Assembly (NCBI RefSeq): GCF_022581195.2 | Contig: NC_061482.1 | Coordinates: 10,974,001 to 11,038,000, forward strand | Source of the DNA: Helicoverpa zea | Taxonomy: Eukaryota > Arthropoda > Insecta > Lepidoptera > Noctuidae | Reading direction: 5' to 3' | DNA length: 64,000 bases | Shown here: positions 10,724 to 23,330 of the stretch, piece after piece | Numbering within the stretch: position 1 is the stretch's first letter | Layout of the letters: each line of letters starts with the position of its first letter | Notes under the pieces: generated by a model | Told to the model about the DNA's origin: nothing | Seen by the model: only the letters and a program-made list of their open reading frames with translations | The model's database searches: none | Position numbers and translations under genes: made by a program

Positions 10724-13160
10724 CTCGCAAAGGGGTACTCTGGATCAAAAATCACTACGTTATTGAAGGCACTAGGCTGGACAAGTTCACTCACGCCCGG
10801 TCACGGCACTACATCACAGACCTAACTGGGTTTGGAGAACGTGTGGTGCGGATGCTCGTTCGTGTACGACTGTCAGCTCCGTCCCCCGGTGGCGTACGCA
10901 GCCTCCCGATTTATCTCCCTTTGACCCCACCTGGCTGTCGCAAGCGCTATGTTTGCGCGACTCGCTGCCAATGATGTTCTGTCAATACGCTGACCGTGCA
11001 TTGTATTGACAAATTCCTAGTCGTTTTTAATTAGTGTGCCAAATGACGCATTGCTTCTTTTGATCTAGGAAAAGTGTTTATCATAATTAAAATGTTTGTT
11101 AATTGAATCATATTGTCGGCTTTCAGATGGAACTAATATACCAACATTAATAGATTTAATGGTGTATTTTGTTACAATAAATCAACGCACTATTACAAAT
11201 TGCTTTCATAAGAAATTGCGATTGCTATAATGGTAATCTACACACGTATGTATTAATCGTACCGAGGTCATTAGTTACGGATGTCAGATGAAAAGACAAA
11301 ACAAAGAAATAAATTTACGCTAGATCGTGTTTGAGTTGGGTGGAAATGAGCCAGATTGTCACTAACTCGTTCACAAATGATGTCACATCTGTTGTATAAA
11401 TACGGAAGACAATACATTGATTTATTTTTATGAATTTGTAAGACATTACATTGTATCACAGCGGGCTTATTTATAGCCTTAGCGGATTTGTCGAGAACCA
11501 GAAGTACTTCTACGTATGATATAGCCAGCCTACTTTTGGCCCTAGCTGTAGCCGGTTAACTGAAAATCAAATCTCGAGATCAAGAGGACGATGTTTATCT
11601 GTTGCATTCGTGATAAATCACGTGTAATTTGTGTGGATATTTTGAAGAAGAGGAAATAAATTGTCCTGGCTGCAGTCTGCCGTACTAATTACGGCGACGT
11701 TCCGCATGTTTTAATATTATTAATGACGATGAATTGGTGATTATCGAACATTTCACACTCTGCCTGATATCAATGAATGTGACGGATGCCAAGAGTGCTT
11801 AAGACAATGTATTACGTCTCGGTCAGAAGACGATATGATTAAAATAAACGATCTATTTGGATGGAAAGATCGATAGGGCAGTGATAAAATGGCATAAGTA
11901 TAATCAATTATTTTCGGCTGGTATCTTAGTTCCTACATTACACTTAACTCCACGGCCTTCTTGCAGCACAGGCTAAGACTCTCCTTCATATAGGTAATCC
12001 CTTAATACTTTTATTTGACGAGGGTAATGATCGGATGACTCCCACCGCTGTACTCATAGTGATACAACCTCCTTTGCACCTTCTGGAATCTTTTGTGCAT
12101 CAGGGCACTTGGGCACAGGCAGGGTAACTCTTTCGAACCATCTTGCAGCTTCGGCAGTAGTTTGTCGATATCTCTAAGCCCTAGTACTCAGCTCACTGTA
12201 TCCTTCTCTCTGCAACCTTTAAGAGGTCTTTGCTTAATTTTACCGCAGAAGACACCGTATTTATTAAACTGGCTATCGATACAACTACTAACGAAATAAC
12301 GTGAATTTATTTTTAAATATAACTTATTATTTAAAATGCTAACTTACTCTAGTTTTCCACTTACTTATCAATAAATCAAATCTATATTTAAGAGTCAGCT
12401 GATCTTGATAGCGACATCTCTATGCAACAAAATATTCTCAGGTAAAAAGATGTCTGTTATGTGGCTGTTGGTAAATAATAAATAACACGTGACTATGATT
12501 CATTAAATATTAAATTGTACAACTTTTTCAAAGTTTTTCGCACTATATTTTATTATTTTGCATTTTCTGTGGGACGCTGTGCTGCGACCACGGTGCTTAG
12601 TGCGGTGTTACGAAGTTATGCTGAATTCTGTTTAGTTTTAAATATGTAAAGTATCTTATTTTAACTTTTTTGTAATGTGCACACTAGCACACTACCAGCG
12701 CTAGTGCGCTGACAAACAACAACATTGCTAAAAGTTTGATTGGGTTCTCCATTAACTTAAAATAATTTAATCTGCAGGGGCCTGATTGAGCCGCTTTTAT
12801 TATTTATTCTAAGGTAACTACTTCCGTGTTTGAAACATACAGACATAATCTTTGGCTTGATAGATTAGTATAGTAGACAAGTGATATTAATATAAACACA
12901 TTTAGCAATAATAACATTGATTTCAACATGGTCTAAATTGGGCGATGAGATATTGATACCCAGTCATCTGACCACGTGCTTCATCAATCGACACGGGAGA
13001 TCATTCAGGTGATAATATAATCTACAATATAATTAAACCTAGTAACAATGATTGAACATCCTCTTCCTTATAAGAAGTTGCGACGCTACTTTCTATTTTT
13101 ATTTTATCTTATAAATAAGGCAGGTAATTTGTCGGTAATGAAATCAGAATAGACAATAAT
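10724..13160. other. flightin upstream region, no other gene seen
   Basis: About 2.4 kb upstream of flightin on its strand. It should hold the promoter and perhaps a 5' untranslated exon, but I could not fix a TATA box or a muscle-factor site with confidence. No other gene or known repeat is seen. Confidence 0.4.
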
Positions 13161-13164
13161 ATAT

Positions 13165-13401
13165 TCTTAAAAACCAGAAGCAGGTTTGTTTAACGAGGAA
13201 ATTACAAGAAATAGTTTAAACATGAAAATCAACTAAGATTAGTCAAGACCGCGGCAAAATCTTATTCTGTCAAACTATAACATGTCTTGTTACAATGACG
13301 TTCGAAAAAAGAATCCTCCAAGCATAGATGAACGGCTGAATGGCGAGATGTCTATGGTCGCTCGTCTCTGCTGCCCTCTTTGTAACTACTGGCAGCTAAC
13401 A
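13165..13401. repeat. LTR-like direct repeat, left copy
   Basis: 237 bases starting TCTTAAAAACCAG and ending GGCAGCTAACA. Same length and orientation as the copy at 16319-16555. Confidence 0.9.
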
Positions 13402-13636
13402 CGGCCTCTCCTGACACCCTGACGTCCTCGGCAGGATCTGGGTGAGCCTGGTTGAGTCTCGGAACACCTGCACATGCAATAAGCGAGTTGGACCTGGCTC
13501 AATTTCGTCATATTTAAATCTCGATTGGTTATCGTGCTCGTCATCGTTTTTCTGAACAATGACACTTTCAGAATAAAAATTATTCGAGGACTTACAAACC
13601 TCAAACAAGGTACCTACTAATCCATTTAAAGAAAGA

Positions 13637-13790
13637 AAAATAAATAACATCAACTTTAAATCAAATAACAGGTACAAAATTAATAACAGAACACTGGTAT
13701 ACCACCCAGCGACTCGAAAATAAATAACGTCAACTTTAAATCAATTAACAGATACAAAATTAATAACAGAACACTGGTATACCACCCAGT
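13637..13790. repeat. 80-base tandem duplication
   Basis: Two adjacent copies of a unit containing AACTTTAAATCAA and ACTGGTATACCACCCAG, with a few differences, inside the LTR-like element. A shorter echo (GTAAGGCTGAAACATATTAG) recurs just after, near 13807 and 13890. Confidence 0.85.
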
Positions 13791-14002
13791 GTAAGTGTGT
13801 CGAGTGTAAGGCTGAAACATATTAGTTGTACACATATAAACACACAACATACAAAGAAATCATGTAAATTATTAACCTGGTTTGGAGTGTAAAGCTGAAA
13901 CATATTAGTTGTAAGAAGAAATACGATTACTTTTACTTATTAGTTAAACCGTGGGTGCAAGCGTGCACTCAAGCGCAAGAAATATGTTATCAAGAACAAA
14001 TA

Positions 14003-14303
14003 CTCGAACTATACGGAAGTCATAGTCAAATCAAGTCATAGTCAAGCCAGGGGCTCAAAATATACGGAAGTCATGGTCAAGGCCAGTCATAGTCAAGCCA
14101 GTTGTTCAGACTATACGGAAGCCATAAGCCAGGGGCTCAGACTATACGGAAGCCATAAGCCAGGGGCTCAGACTATACGGAAGCCATAAGCCAGAGGCTC
14201 AGACTATACGGAAGCCATAAGCCAGACTATTCGGAAGCCATAAGCCATGGGCTCAGACCATACAGAAGCCATAAGCCAGAGGCTCAGACTATTCGGAAGG
14301 CAT
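14003..14303. repeat. 31-base minisatellite
   Basis: Unit of about 31 bases (ACTATACGGAAGCCATAAGC followed by CAGGGGCTCAG), perfect for several units in the middle and decaying at both sides, where units are shortened or altered (GAAGTCATAGTCAA at the left). Eight or more units. Inside the LTR-like element. Confidence 0.9.
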
Positions 14304-16318
14304 AAGCCAACAGAACCAGCAGGAGCACCAGCACAGCAGCGCTCGTGCCGCGACCAGGAGCACCGGCAGAGCAGCGCTCGTGCCGCAATCAGCAGCACCA
14401 GCACAGAAGCGCTTGGGCCACGACACGGCCGTTACACATTCTCGTGTATAAGTCTGCGAACAAGCACTTACGACATACATTTCGTTCGGCCACTTCTGAC
14501 CTTCAAAATCTTTCGTCAAATCTGGAAAGCTTTTCGCTCTCAAAGAAATAAATTAAAGGCATAACTTTGAAACTATGTCTCAGAAATATCATTATTACTA
14601 ATCATGTGTCAGCAACGCTGAAAACACAACTACCATTGCGGTTTAATAAGTTACGTGTAGTTAACTTCACTTCAGCTTTTGCTACACAGAATACTCATAG
14701 GTGACAATACCAATGGTTGGTACATTATTACACATTTTTCCACTAAATACAGCTAAGAGCATAATTACTTCCGATGTGTAATCAAAACAATAGAACAGAT
14801 CACCTGACCTCAAAGCATGATATGCCAGGTCTACTATCCACTGGCTTTCATTACCGGAGTATGCCAAACGAGATACTGGCCGTCAGCACTCTGTACAGCA
14901 TGCAAAGCTTGTACAGCAGCACAGCACCCGGGGAGCATGAAGTGTCACAGCTTACTATGTCAAATGACACAGCACCTGGAGCGCTTACACCATCACCTCA
15001 CATGGCTTAGGCTTATCCTTAATACCTGTAGTCAAAAGACAAGCAAGCAAGCATCTGGCTAAGGTAACCAAACATTCAATTGACAGACTCTCAAGCATTG
15101 TCATGTTACAGATTTGAACATTAGTTAACATCAAAAATTAATACACCCAAATTACATAATCAGTAAAAGAAAATAAAAACTAAGGTCTGTAAACAGACTT
15201 TCAATTTGTAAAATGTGATTTACGTCATAGCCTCCCATTCAACAGGGTTTACTTGTTGTTTGTATCCCTTTCTTGAGCTCTCCAGGCCTTCGAGGGCAAA
15301 AATCTCAAGCCTGATGCACAATTTGAACTATTCTACTTCAATTAAAAACAAATTGAGTAAGTCAAAATCAAAACAGTGTGCATTTATATCACAAGAGCAG
15401 TAAACTTATATTTCTGTGTAGGTAGGTTGTTGAAACTGTCATGAGCAGAATGTTTAGAAATAAATATTATTGAGCTCATATACATAGTAAGCATGTTAGT
15501 TATCTAACTCAAGTTCTCATACACTTTCAGTATGTCTTTAACTAATAACCCAACAATATGGATTACAAGTCATGTATTACATAAAGGCTAAATAAAACCG
15601 GATCGATCTCACCATTTACATACAGGTAGGTACATTACAGGATTCTTCCCGTAACATCTGGAGCATAGTAGGAGCAAGGCATGTTGTTCACGGACACCAC
15701 AGCAATAGGTACATAGGCAGAAACTCATTCCACCCGAAACACACAAGAGCAGCATCAACGTACTAAGCTCGAGCAATTCTCGACTCATTACACCGTCATA
15801 TACATATGAAAACCAAAGCAATCGTTAATTCGGTTATAACACAAACATTTTGATATTACCTTAACATGTTACTATGACAATAAATTTAGTTAACCAATGA
15901 TCATAGTTACCAGACCTGTTGTTTCCATAAGAATAATAAAAACCAATATTCCTTTTTCGATTTTTCCAAAAATGCAATCCACATTAATGCTATCCTGAAG
16001 GATAATAGGATGTATTCTTAAAGTTATTTGGGCACTTGATGCCGCTGAACTCTTCAGAATGGAATAGACCAGAATTGAATGTCCTTGTTCCACAACAAGA
16101 CATATTTATTAGTATCACTTACGCTGCCTGCATAGCATCTTGAATATACCGTTGCGTAGATTGCAACGCACTGCAATCCATTACAAAATTAAAATAGAAC
16201 GGCAAAAACTTCGGTAATGGTGGATATCCTTACACCGCGTCGTACTTAGTAAAAGTACCAATGAATCTAAACTGAAATCAAAAACTTTATAGTGGGAGTG
16301 AGACTATCCCACTTCTGA

Positions 16319-16555
16319 TCTTAAAAACCAGAAGCAGGTTTGTTTAACGAGGAAATTACAAGAAATAGTTTAAACATGAAAATCAACTAAGATCAGTCAA
16401 GACCGCGGCAAAATCTTATTCTGTCAAACTATAACATGTCTTGTTACAATGACGTTCGAAAAAAGAATCCTCCAAGCATAGATGAACGGCTGAATGGCGA
16501 GATGTCTATGGTCGCTCGTCTCTGCTGCCCTCTTTGTAACTACTGGCAGCTAACA
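16319..16555. repeat. LTR-like direct repeat, right copy
   Basis: 237 bases nearly identical to 13165-13401; one visible difference is GATCAGTCAAG here against GATTAGTCAAG in the left copy. Followed at once by ATAT. Confidence 0.9.
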
Positions 16556-16789
16556 ATATCTTATTTCTGTATTAGGCATTTGACGTATTTTTCATATAGC
16601 TTTTATCAATTACTAGTTTTTCTGTGCGGTTCCACCTACACCTGGATAAAAATAATAAGCGTATCCTTCTATGCAGTACTATATGTGTCTCTTTTATTTA
16701 AATCCGATTTGTAGACAAGAAATACTTTTGCATTTATAGCATGCGTAAGAAGTACAAAATAAACAGAAGAAAAACATCGTCAGTATAGT

Positions 16790-16852
16790 TTTTCCCAAAT
16801 ATAATGGGGTCTGCTAGCAGTCCAACTGGATGCAGCTGCGAACCAGTACTTA
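16790..16852 (-). repeat. fragment of tRNA-headed SINE (family 2) tail
   Basis: TTTTCCCAAATATAATGGGG and the following CAGTCCAACTGGATGCAGCTG match the tail of the SINE at 40843-41230 (same orientation as that copy), with divergence. Confidence 0.6.
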
Positions 16853-17147
16853 AGGAATATATGAGACTATAAATAATTCAACGAACTTACCCGTAAATGG
16901 TGCTTGTTTCTTTCCCAATCCTTGGTCGGAAAAGTCCCATATTACGTATTTATTAACTTATTAGGCAGAATACGCGATTAGGGCCGACGCTTAGGCCCGA
17001 TTTTTAGATCGCCTGATAGCTGAAGAATATATTTGAAGTTTTGACAGTTTTTGTATAAAAAATATGTCAAACCGCTATATTTATCCCTCAGGTAATTTTA
17101 ACTGATGATTCAAAAATCGGCCTTTTATTTTTTATTTTTTTTAAACG

Positions 17148-17306
17148 ACGTCAAAAATCATCTAATGACCCCTCCCGCTGTGGGTTAGCAGCGGTGAGGG
17201 AGTGTCAGACTCTTACTGACTAAAAACCATCATGTTCCGTCGTAGGCCTTATAAGTACCAGGGCCGCGGTAGCTCTTTCGAACAATCCCGCAGCCCCGGG
17301 CAGAGA
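17148..17306 (-). repeat. dispersed repeat with CTAACCCACAGCGGGAGGGG, inverted copy
   Basis: The reverse complement matches 61503-61650 almost base for base: GCGGGATTGT.CGAAAGAG, GCGGCCCTGGTAC, GTCTGACACTC and CTAACCCACAGCGGGAGGGG in the same order. It resembles a LINE 3' end or SINE body common in Lepidoptera; family not named. Confidence 0.8.
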
Positions 17307-18534
17307 AAAACCGGCCTTTAAGTTGAAGTTAAATACTCGTACAGTGAAATAACATTTTCTATTTTAATGTTTTATTTTGTCAACAAGATCACACAATCCA
17401 CACATTATATTATTACACATTACGTGGCTGGGAGGTTGTTATGAAGGATTTGAGTTTGAAATATTTTTCCTACACATAAGTATCGATGTTTACATCGGTC
17501 GTTATAACTTGTAGACTAGTAAATATGTTTATCACGTTGCCAACATTTTTTTTCACTAAATCATTATTGTTTAACGTTTGATGTTTTTGTGGTAATTGCT
17601 ATCTACAATTATCTACATTTTAATCAAATTGTTTTGCAAAAATATATCAAAATAGTTATGTTATTTTTTCCCTTTAAATTCTAGTTAGTTGCTTACTTAT
17701 CTACAGTGGATTGCAAGAAGCTCTTAACTTGTAAAATTTCTTGTCTTAAGAAATTATTCAGGCAACTATTCTACTTCAGAGCAAAAATGAAGTGAAGTTT
17801 GAAAATGCTCCTGTTTTCCATTTTACTTCATAAACGCAACAACAATTGTATATTCCGTTTTGTGATATTTAAAATGTTCCTCTTTATCGGTGCAGTTGTA
17901 AAATGAAATAGCATTTTTTATTAAAGTTTTAATAATATTTTATTGAGATAAAATATTTTCTGTGTTTGGTAAAAAAAATACCAATTACCGCTAAAATATA
18001 CCTACACAACCTACACCAGTCTAGACATTATACTCATTTGACGATCAACCGCCAATTCGACAAATGTCGATACATACGTTACTGTCAGTAGTACGCGCGT
18101 TCTGACACTACGACACAGGTGGGAACACACTGTCTGGTACATGCATCACTGACGTTCACTACGACAGACGACCCCATGTAATGTGGCCCAGCCTTTATCT
18201 GCTCCACGCCCGCATGTCCGTTGCGATCTAAATTAACCAGTTGCATGTCACTGGCATTTTCATTTACCTCATAATTAGCCGACGAATTGACATTTCAGTA
18301 AGCAATCACAGTTCGTGATATTGATATTAAATGGTTCGGAATACTTTGTTGCTGCCAGTTGTGTGGAGTGGAAACTTTGTGAAAATAGACTTTATGCTTG
18401 CTTGCTTGTATTTATTTAGAGAAATTCGAAATAGCTCGCAGCTTAGTTACGGCTGTTCGGATCGGTTGATCATAAGTTTAAGGTCAAAGAGTGGATTGGT
18501 GATCTTGTCATGTTAGTTCCCCCTTGTTTCGAAA
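17307..18534. other. intergenic, nothing recognised
   Basis: AT-rich DNA with no supported gene or repeat. Confidence 0.4.
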
Positions 18535-18735
18535 GGCCTGTCAAATTGTTGGATCTCAGCTGTCATTTGAACATTTTTGACAGAAAACAGAAAGTTTGAC
18601 AGCCAGTCTTACCAAGGCGTGTCTGGCTACCCAGATGGGCTACCCAGGCTTTGAGCAGTTCAGTCGCTTTTTGCAAAATAATTTTATTCATCTGCATTCA
18701 GTGATTCTGAAAGCTGACCCTAACATATTTGAAGA
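18535..18735 (+). repeat. decayed SINE family 2 copy
   Basis: GGATCTCAGCTGTCATTTGA, CAGCCAGTCTTACCAAGGCG and GAAAGCTGACCCTAACAT match in order the body and tail of the full SINE at 40843-41230 (read on its sense strand). The tRNA head is missing. Confidence 0.65.
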
Positions 18736-19329
18736 GAGTAGTTATTGTCAGTGGTTATAGTGTGGCAAATGCATGCATGCGGTCGATGGCTACTTACCCA
18801 GCGTATTTACAGTATGTGGTAAATAAACTCTAGGTAAAGAATCCTCTAACTCAAGTTGTATTTAATACTTAAGAAACAAGAAAATCTGATAAAGACCATT
18901 ATTGTATTATCACAACTAATGACACGAAAATGTTCACCGAACACTGAATAATCTATTGTCATACTATAGAGGTATACTTATAGAAATCAAGCTAAATTAA
19001 TTAAATACACACGTATTATAATTTTAGCAATTAAATTATATTGAAATAATGATAGCATCATCGATCCTAATTATGGTAAACTGGTAATAGCTCTAATTAG
19101 CAATTCCCACAAAACGGAATGGCATGTTGACTGAACAAAAATTTCATAAAATGATCAATATGAATACCTACTTCTATATTGACACAATCAAATTACTTAG
19201 ATAGTGCTTTGTTGGGAACTTGTATACTCGATTGTGGTTTTCAGGTTTCTCCGATAAAAAAATTGTTTGTTCCGTGCCCACAGACTAACCATGTTACCAG
19301 TTTTGTAAAGCTTTTCTTTAGTCTTTAGG

Positions 19330-19575
19330 TCTGCGTCAGGACCTCTGTCACAACTCTTCGATCCTCTCGAAACACATATAGAGAGTTGCTACCTAATTGC
19401 TACCAGCTACCATTAGTTGCTACCAATTGCTACCCTCGTGGTTTTGAAGATATTCAGAATCTAAAGGTGACAGCCATTCTGATATCAGGATGGCTGTCAC
19501 TTTTCCCAGTGTGAAGAAACGGCGCAAAAGTATTGTGTTTTTTTTTTCACCCGGAGTTGCTACCTAATTGCTACC
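19330..19575 (+). repeat. TTGCTACC-rich dispersed repeat, copy 2
   Basis: Matches 999-1236 along its full length with few changes, apart from a longer T-run before the last TTGCTACC pair. The shared ends define the element as about 240 bases. Confidence 0.8.
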
Positions 19576-20641
19576 AATATTACTGTTCCCCACATATCAG
19601 ATAATGGCTTCTTCGATAGCACTCGCTGGTTGTAGATAATCAGGAACATAAAAGAAAAAAGGCTTTTCAGTAGTATAGTAGGTAAAAATACTTTTATTTT
19701 GGAAGAATAAATAAACTCGAATGTTCACGGGGTTCAAGAGTGATGCGCTTTTGTTTTTTTTTACAGTTTAGAAATTAAAAATAAAATAACATACATCCTG
19801 CGAATGAGGTTTTATGTCGTTAACTCTGAAGTTACTTGTATACACGCATCTCTCGTCCCCCCGGACTTATCGAGCAGTGCGTTTTACCTACATAAGTGAC
19901 TCACCGTCAACAAATGCTTGATTAAAATCTAAAATTTTTTTAATGACTGTTTTTAAATTGTTATACGTTTTATTTTTAAGTGGATGCTGTAAAGCTTGTT
20001 TTTGTTGGTGTAAATCAATATATGGTTGTTTTGTGGAAACTATTTGTAATAAATTTCGATATAAAAATGTTTACTTATGTACTTTTATTGTTTTATACAT
20101 CGAAAGTCAGCCAGTCTAGACAAACAAATCAGTGAAAGGATGCATTCTTCAGTTCCTATATAGTCCAACACGACGTTGATTGATGTACCCACCCACAATA
20201 AAATATTGACGGAATATTTGGCTGCAATCAACGGTCATATGCTGACCTACTTAGCTGCCAATCTACAGGGTGTTACAGAACTGTTTAGAACAATCAAGTT
20301 GTGCGTAAGTGGTATTTGCATATGTAACTAACTATCGTGATGGAAGGTAGCTGATGATGATTTATTGGATTTAGTCGATGAGGGTTATGGCTGGGGTCAT
20401 TAAATCTACGTGACGTCACACTATCGTCAAAAAGCAGCTTTTCCTAGGCTCACGGTGTTATGCCGCCAACTAATAGACTCTTTTTGTATAATTTCCTGTT
20501 GAAAAAGTTGCTTTTACAATCAGAAGATACTCACCACCTAACTTGACAATTATTACCTATACCTATACTTACAGTAGTTATATTCAAGTTCCATAGTCAC
20601 CCTGTTATCGGATGAGTAAAACATGGGTACGCATGGTCGGT

Positions 20642-20745
20642 CCGACGTAGCAAGTGCTACGAGGGGTCTGCTACGTAGGCTACGAACAAGATGTCTGCGG
20701 TCCTGTCTACGCTGCTACGGAGAATTACTACGGGGCACTACGATA
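20642..20745. repeat. CTACG-rich cluster
   Basis: Seven copies of CTACG in about 90 bases, plus CGTAG on the other strand, in otherwise AT-rich DNA. Spacing is irregular, so it is not a simple tandem array. Function unknown; it may be a transposon end. Confidence 0.4.
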
Positions 20746-21209
20746 TATTATTTAAGGTATTGAAATGAATATTTTGAATTTTTGGTTTAATTTGTTATAA
20801 TTTTCTAGGTAGGTGCTAATTTATTAAAGTTGTAAGCAATGCAAGACGTGTTCTTATATTTAAAATTAACGTAAAGAGCTGACTAACTATGTGCTTATAT
20901 TCTATTCTAAGCAGTTTGAGTTACTACTATACTTTCTCTGTAATATTATTTAGAACTGGCCCCTATTTTACATTCTACATAGTCTAGGTAGTGCTATGAG
21001 CATCATTGAGATATTTCACGTGTAAGATATTATTGTCCATATTTTCAGCACATCAATTTTTCCAACTAAAATAACTTAAGTAGGTAGGTATACTTCTTTT
21101 ATTGTTATTGATAATACCTTAAGAACTTCACCATACATCATTTTAACAGCTCTGGCTTTTAGGTCATCCTTTCATAAGTGTGCGATGCTTCTCATAAAAA
21201 CATAATAAA

Positions 21210-21640
21210 AGGTGATTCTCACACTGCCCCGCATGATGCAGCGTAGCGCGTGGATGCGTTTTCTTCCGTTGCTTGTAAATATCTCCGTTTGTATGGAAAA
21301 CACGCACAGTCCAACACACTGAAAATGCATCCACGCGCGTTCATGCGGATCACGCGCATACACGCGGAGAAACACGCACCCCCGCGCGTAGGTGCGGAGA
21401 GACGCATGGTATGGCACACCGAATCCCGCATTGCCGCGCGTGATTTTGAATGGGCGTGACGTGTATATTTGAAAATGGATCTCGATGAGAGCCGCCATGC
21501 ATGAATCTACAAAACGCACCTACGCGCGTGAGTGCGCAAAAAACTCGCACGATGATGCAGATCTGGAATCCCGCAGGAACGCGCGTAGGTGCGTCGACAC
21601 GCAATACGCAGCGTGATGCGGGGCAGTGTGAAGATCACCT
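21210..21640. mobile_element. foldback MITE with TCACACTGCCCCGCAT ends
   Basis: About 431 bases bounded by inverted ends AGGTGATTCTCACACTGCCC (left) and AGGTGATCTTCACACTGCCC (right, read inward). The interior is rich in CGCG words (CACGCGCG, ACGCGCGTAGGTGCG) repeated in both orientations. Flanking AAA on both sides may be a 3-base target duplication. No transposase remnant. Open frames seen here on both strands are side effects of the CpG-rich repeats. Confidence 0.8.
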
Positions 21641-21982
21641 AAAGCAGATCTTTATTAATTTAATCCAGTCAAACCTCATAAGACTAGAATTAGAACTTAA
21701 CAACAAACACAAAAATAATCTCACACATTATACATAGAAACACAACCAATCAATAATATTCCGTATACCATTGATGTTTAATCTTCTAAACGGCTTCTGT
21801 AGAAAATCCTCCGCAACAAAAGCTTCTAGCCTTCAACTAATCATTTGAAGTGGTTCGGGATAACAATAAAATGAAAAATTCTTATAGAGACACAAAAATG
21901 TTGTAGCTTTCCAACTGGACATAACTGAGATTTTAAGGGGAATAAACATGTGAGAAGCCGAAAATCGATCTCAGTGGCGTGC

Positions 21983-22033
21983 ACTTGGAGAAGCCTATGT
22001 CCAGCAGTGGACTGCGATAGGCTGATGATGATG
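21983..22033 (+). repeat. LINE 3'-tail fragment ending GATGATGATGA
   Basis: GCCTATGTCCAGCAGTGGAC followed by GATAGGCTGATGATGATGA is a very common lepidopteran retroelement 3' end. Related text (GCCTGTGCCCAG) occurs in the SINE tails at 43305-43573 and 60336-60480. Confidence 0.7.
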
Positions 22034-23235
22034 AAACATGTGAGTCGAAGTTCAGATTTCTTAGTTTCAATTAGCTCGTGTTAAAAATGCACTTAAATAA
22101 GAAACTTATTCAATAAAATGTCAACATTTAGTACTTTTGGGAGATCTCAAATAAGTCGGCACACGCCTCTTTTAGTACTTGAATTTGACGCCTGCCCTTA
22201 GCACTAAAAATAAGATATATAAAGAAGATAAAATAAAGTTTCAATTAAGATATTCGGTGCTAAACGTTACTTACAATTTTCACTTAGCGCAATTAATTAA
22301 TTAATAAACGCAAGATTTCAAACTCCCTCACCCACCTGGATAAAAAAGGGAGGGGTGGTGTTTTAAAACCAACTTTTTTAATGCTCGCATATAGCTGTCC
22401 ATGGCTTCCTATCACTTGCAATGCAATTTGACATCGACGTGGGAACGAAAGAGGACGCCTTGCCGCCTATCCAATTTTCCACTTAAAATTCATAGACCAT
22501 GGGAGTAATTCAATAATACTGCACACCCTGTAAGAGTGTTCTCGATATTACGACGCGTTCGGTACAATTAGTCATGTTTGAACCTTGCCCCTTAAATGAT
22601 GCACCGAACTATGGAATTTCCAGTTATAAATGTAATCGATTTCCAAAACATATCCATAGAAAATATAGTCTCAATCAGACAGGCCTTGTAAATCGGCGGA
22701 TAAGCCCAGCTACATCCAAATTGAGAAGTTCCTTCTTTTTTTGAAATATTAATATCTGAAATACTGATTCAGTTTGTTTTTTATTGATATAACATCCAAC
22801 AAAATTGCAATCAGATTACGCTTTTAAAAATATTCACCGAAAATAAAAATTCATAATATAAAACGGGATATCTAGACGAATATATAAATCTGCTTGTGGA
22901 ACCGGTTCTTTATCCACATACAAAAAATAATTATAAAAATTCATTAAAAAAAGCATATTTTACATTAATTTTAATAATGTAAAACCAGATCAAACAGACA
23001 CGAACGTCAATGACTGAAATATTAACGAAACGAAACAGAAATTGACGCGAAATGCTTTTGAAAATTACTGATCGTGGTCACGCTCGAAGTCGGAAAGTCG
23101 AGTCAATTTAAAAAAATAATATTCCGTACATTTCTACTGATTGGTTTTATTATATTAAAAATATTATATCTACCACTAGTAATTAAAAAATCGACCTGCA
23201 AATTTTGCTGGAATGAACTTTTAGTCGTTATCTGC

Positions 23236-23330
23236 CTAGCCTTTTCCCAACTTCAGCCTGTTTGGTTGGCTTATATTCCATCCGTATGTTGCTGACTGCC
23301 TATCTGACTTCCTCAACTCAGTTACCATCA
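23236..23330 (-). repeat. SINE family 2 fragment
   Basis: GCCTTTTCCCAACTTCAGCC and GACTGCCTATCTGACTTCCT match the tail of the SINE at 40843-41230, with an internal deletion. Confidence 0.55.

Larger units (their letters stand above)
13161..16559. mobile_element. LTR-like non-autonomous element (TRIM/LARD-type)
   Basis: Two 237-base direct repeats (13165-13401 and 16319-16555) bound a 2,917-base interior, and the whole is flanked by the same four bases, ATAT (13161-13164 and 16556-16559). The repeats differ at about one site in what I compared, so the insertion should be recent. The interior has no gag, protease, reverse transcriptase or integrase frame, but has an 80-base duplication, a 31-base minisatellite and a GC-rich CAGCAGCAC stretch. 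The repeats begin TCTTAAAA and end CTAACA, so the usual TG...CA ends are only half met, and no primer-binding site was recognised. A purine-rich TAGTGGGAGTGAG lies 16-28 bases before the second repeat. A segmental duplication is the main alternative. Confidence 0.6.

Noticed and set aside
10581..10974. Plus-strand Ala/Gly/Ser frames over the first flightin exon
   Set aside because: Shadows of the minus-strand Ala/Pro/Glu-rich coding sequence.
14204..14564. Several overlapping frames near the minisatellite
   Set aside because: Produced by tandem repeats and the CAGCAGCAC stretch; no motif or conservation signal.
21172..21604. Cys/Arg-rich frames on both strands
   Set aside because: All lie in the CpG-rich foldback MITE and read its repeated words.
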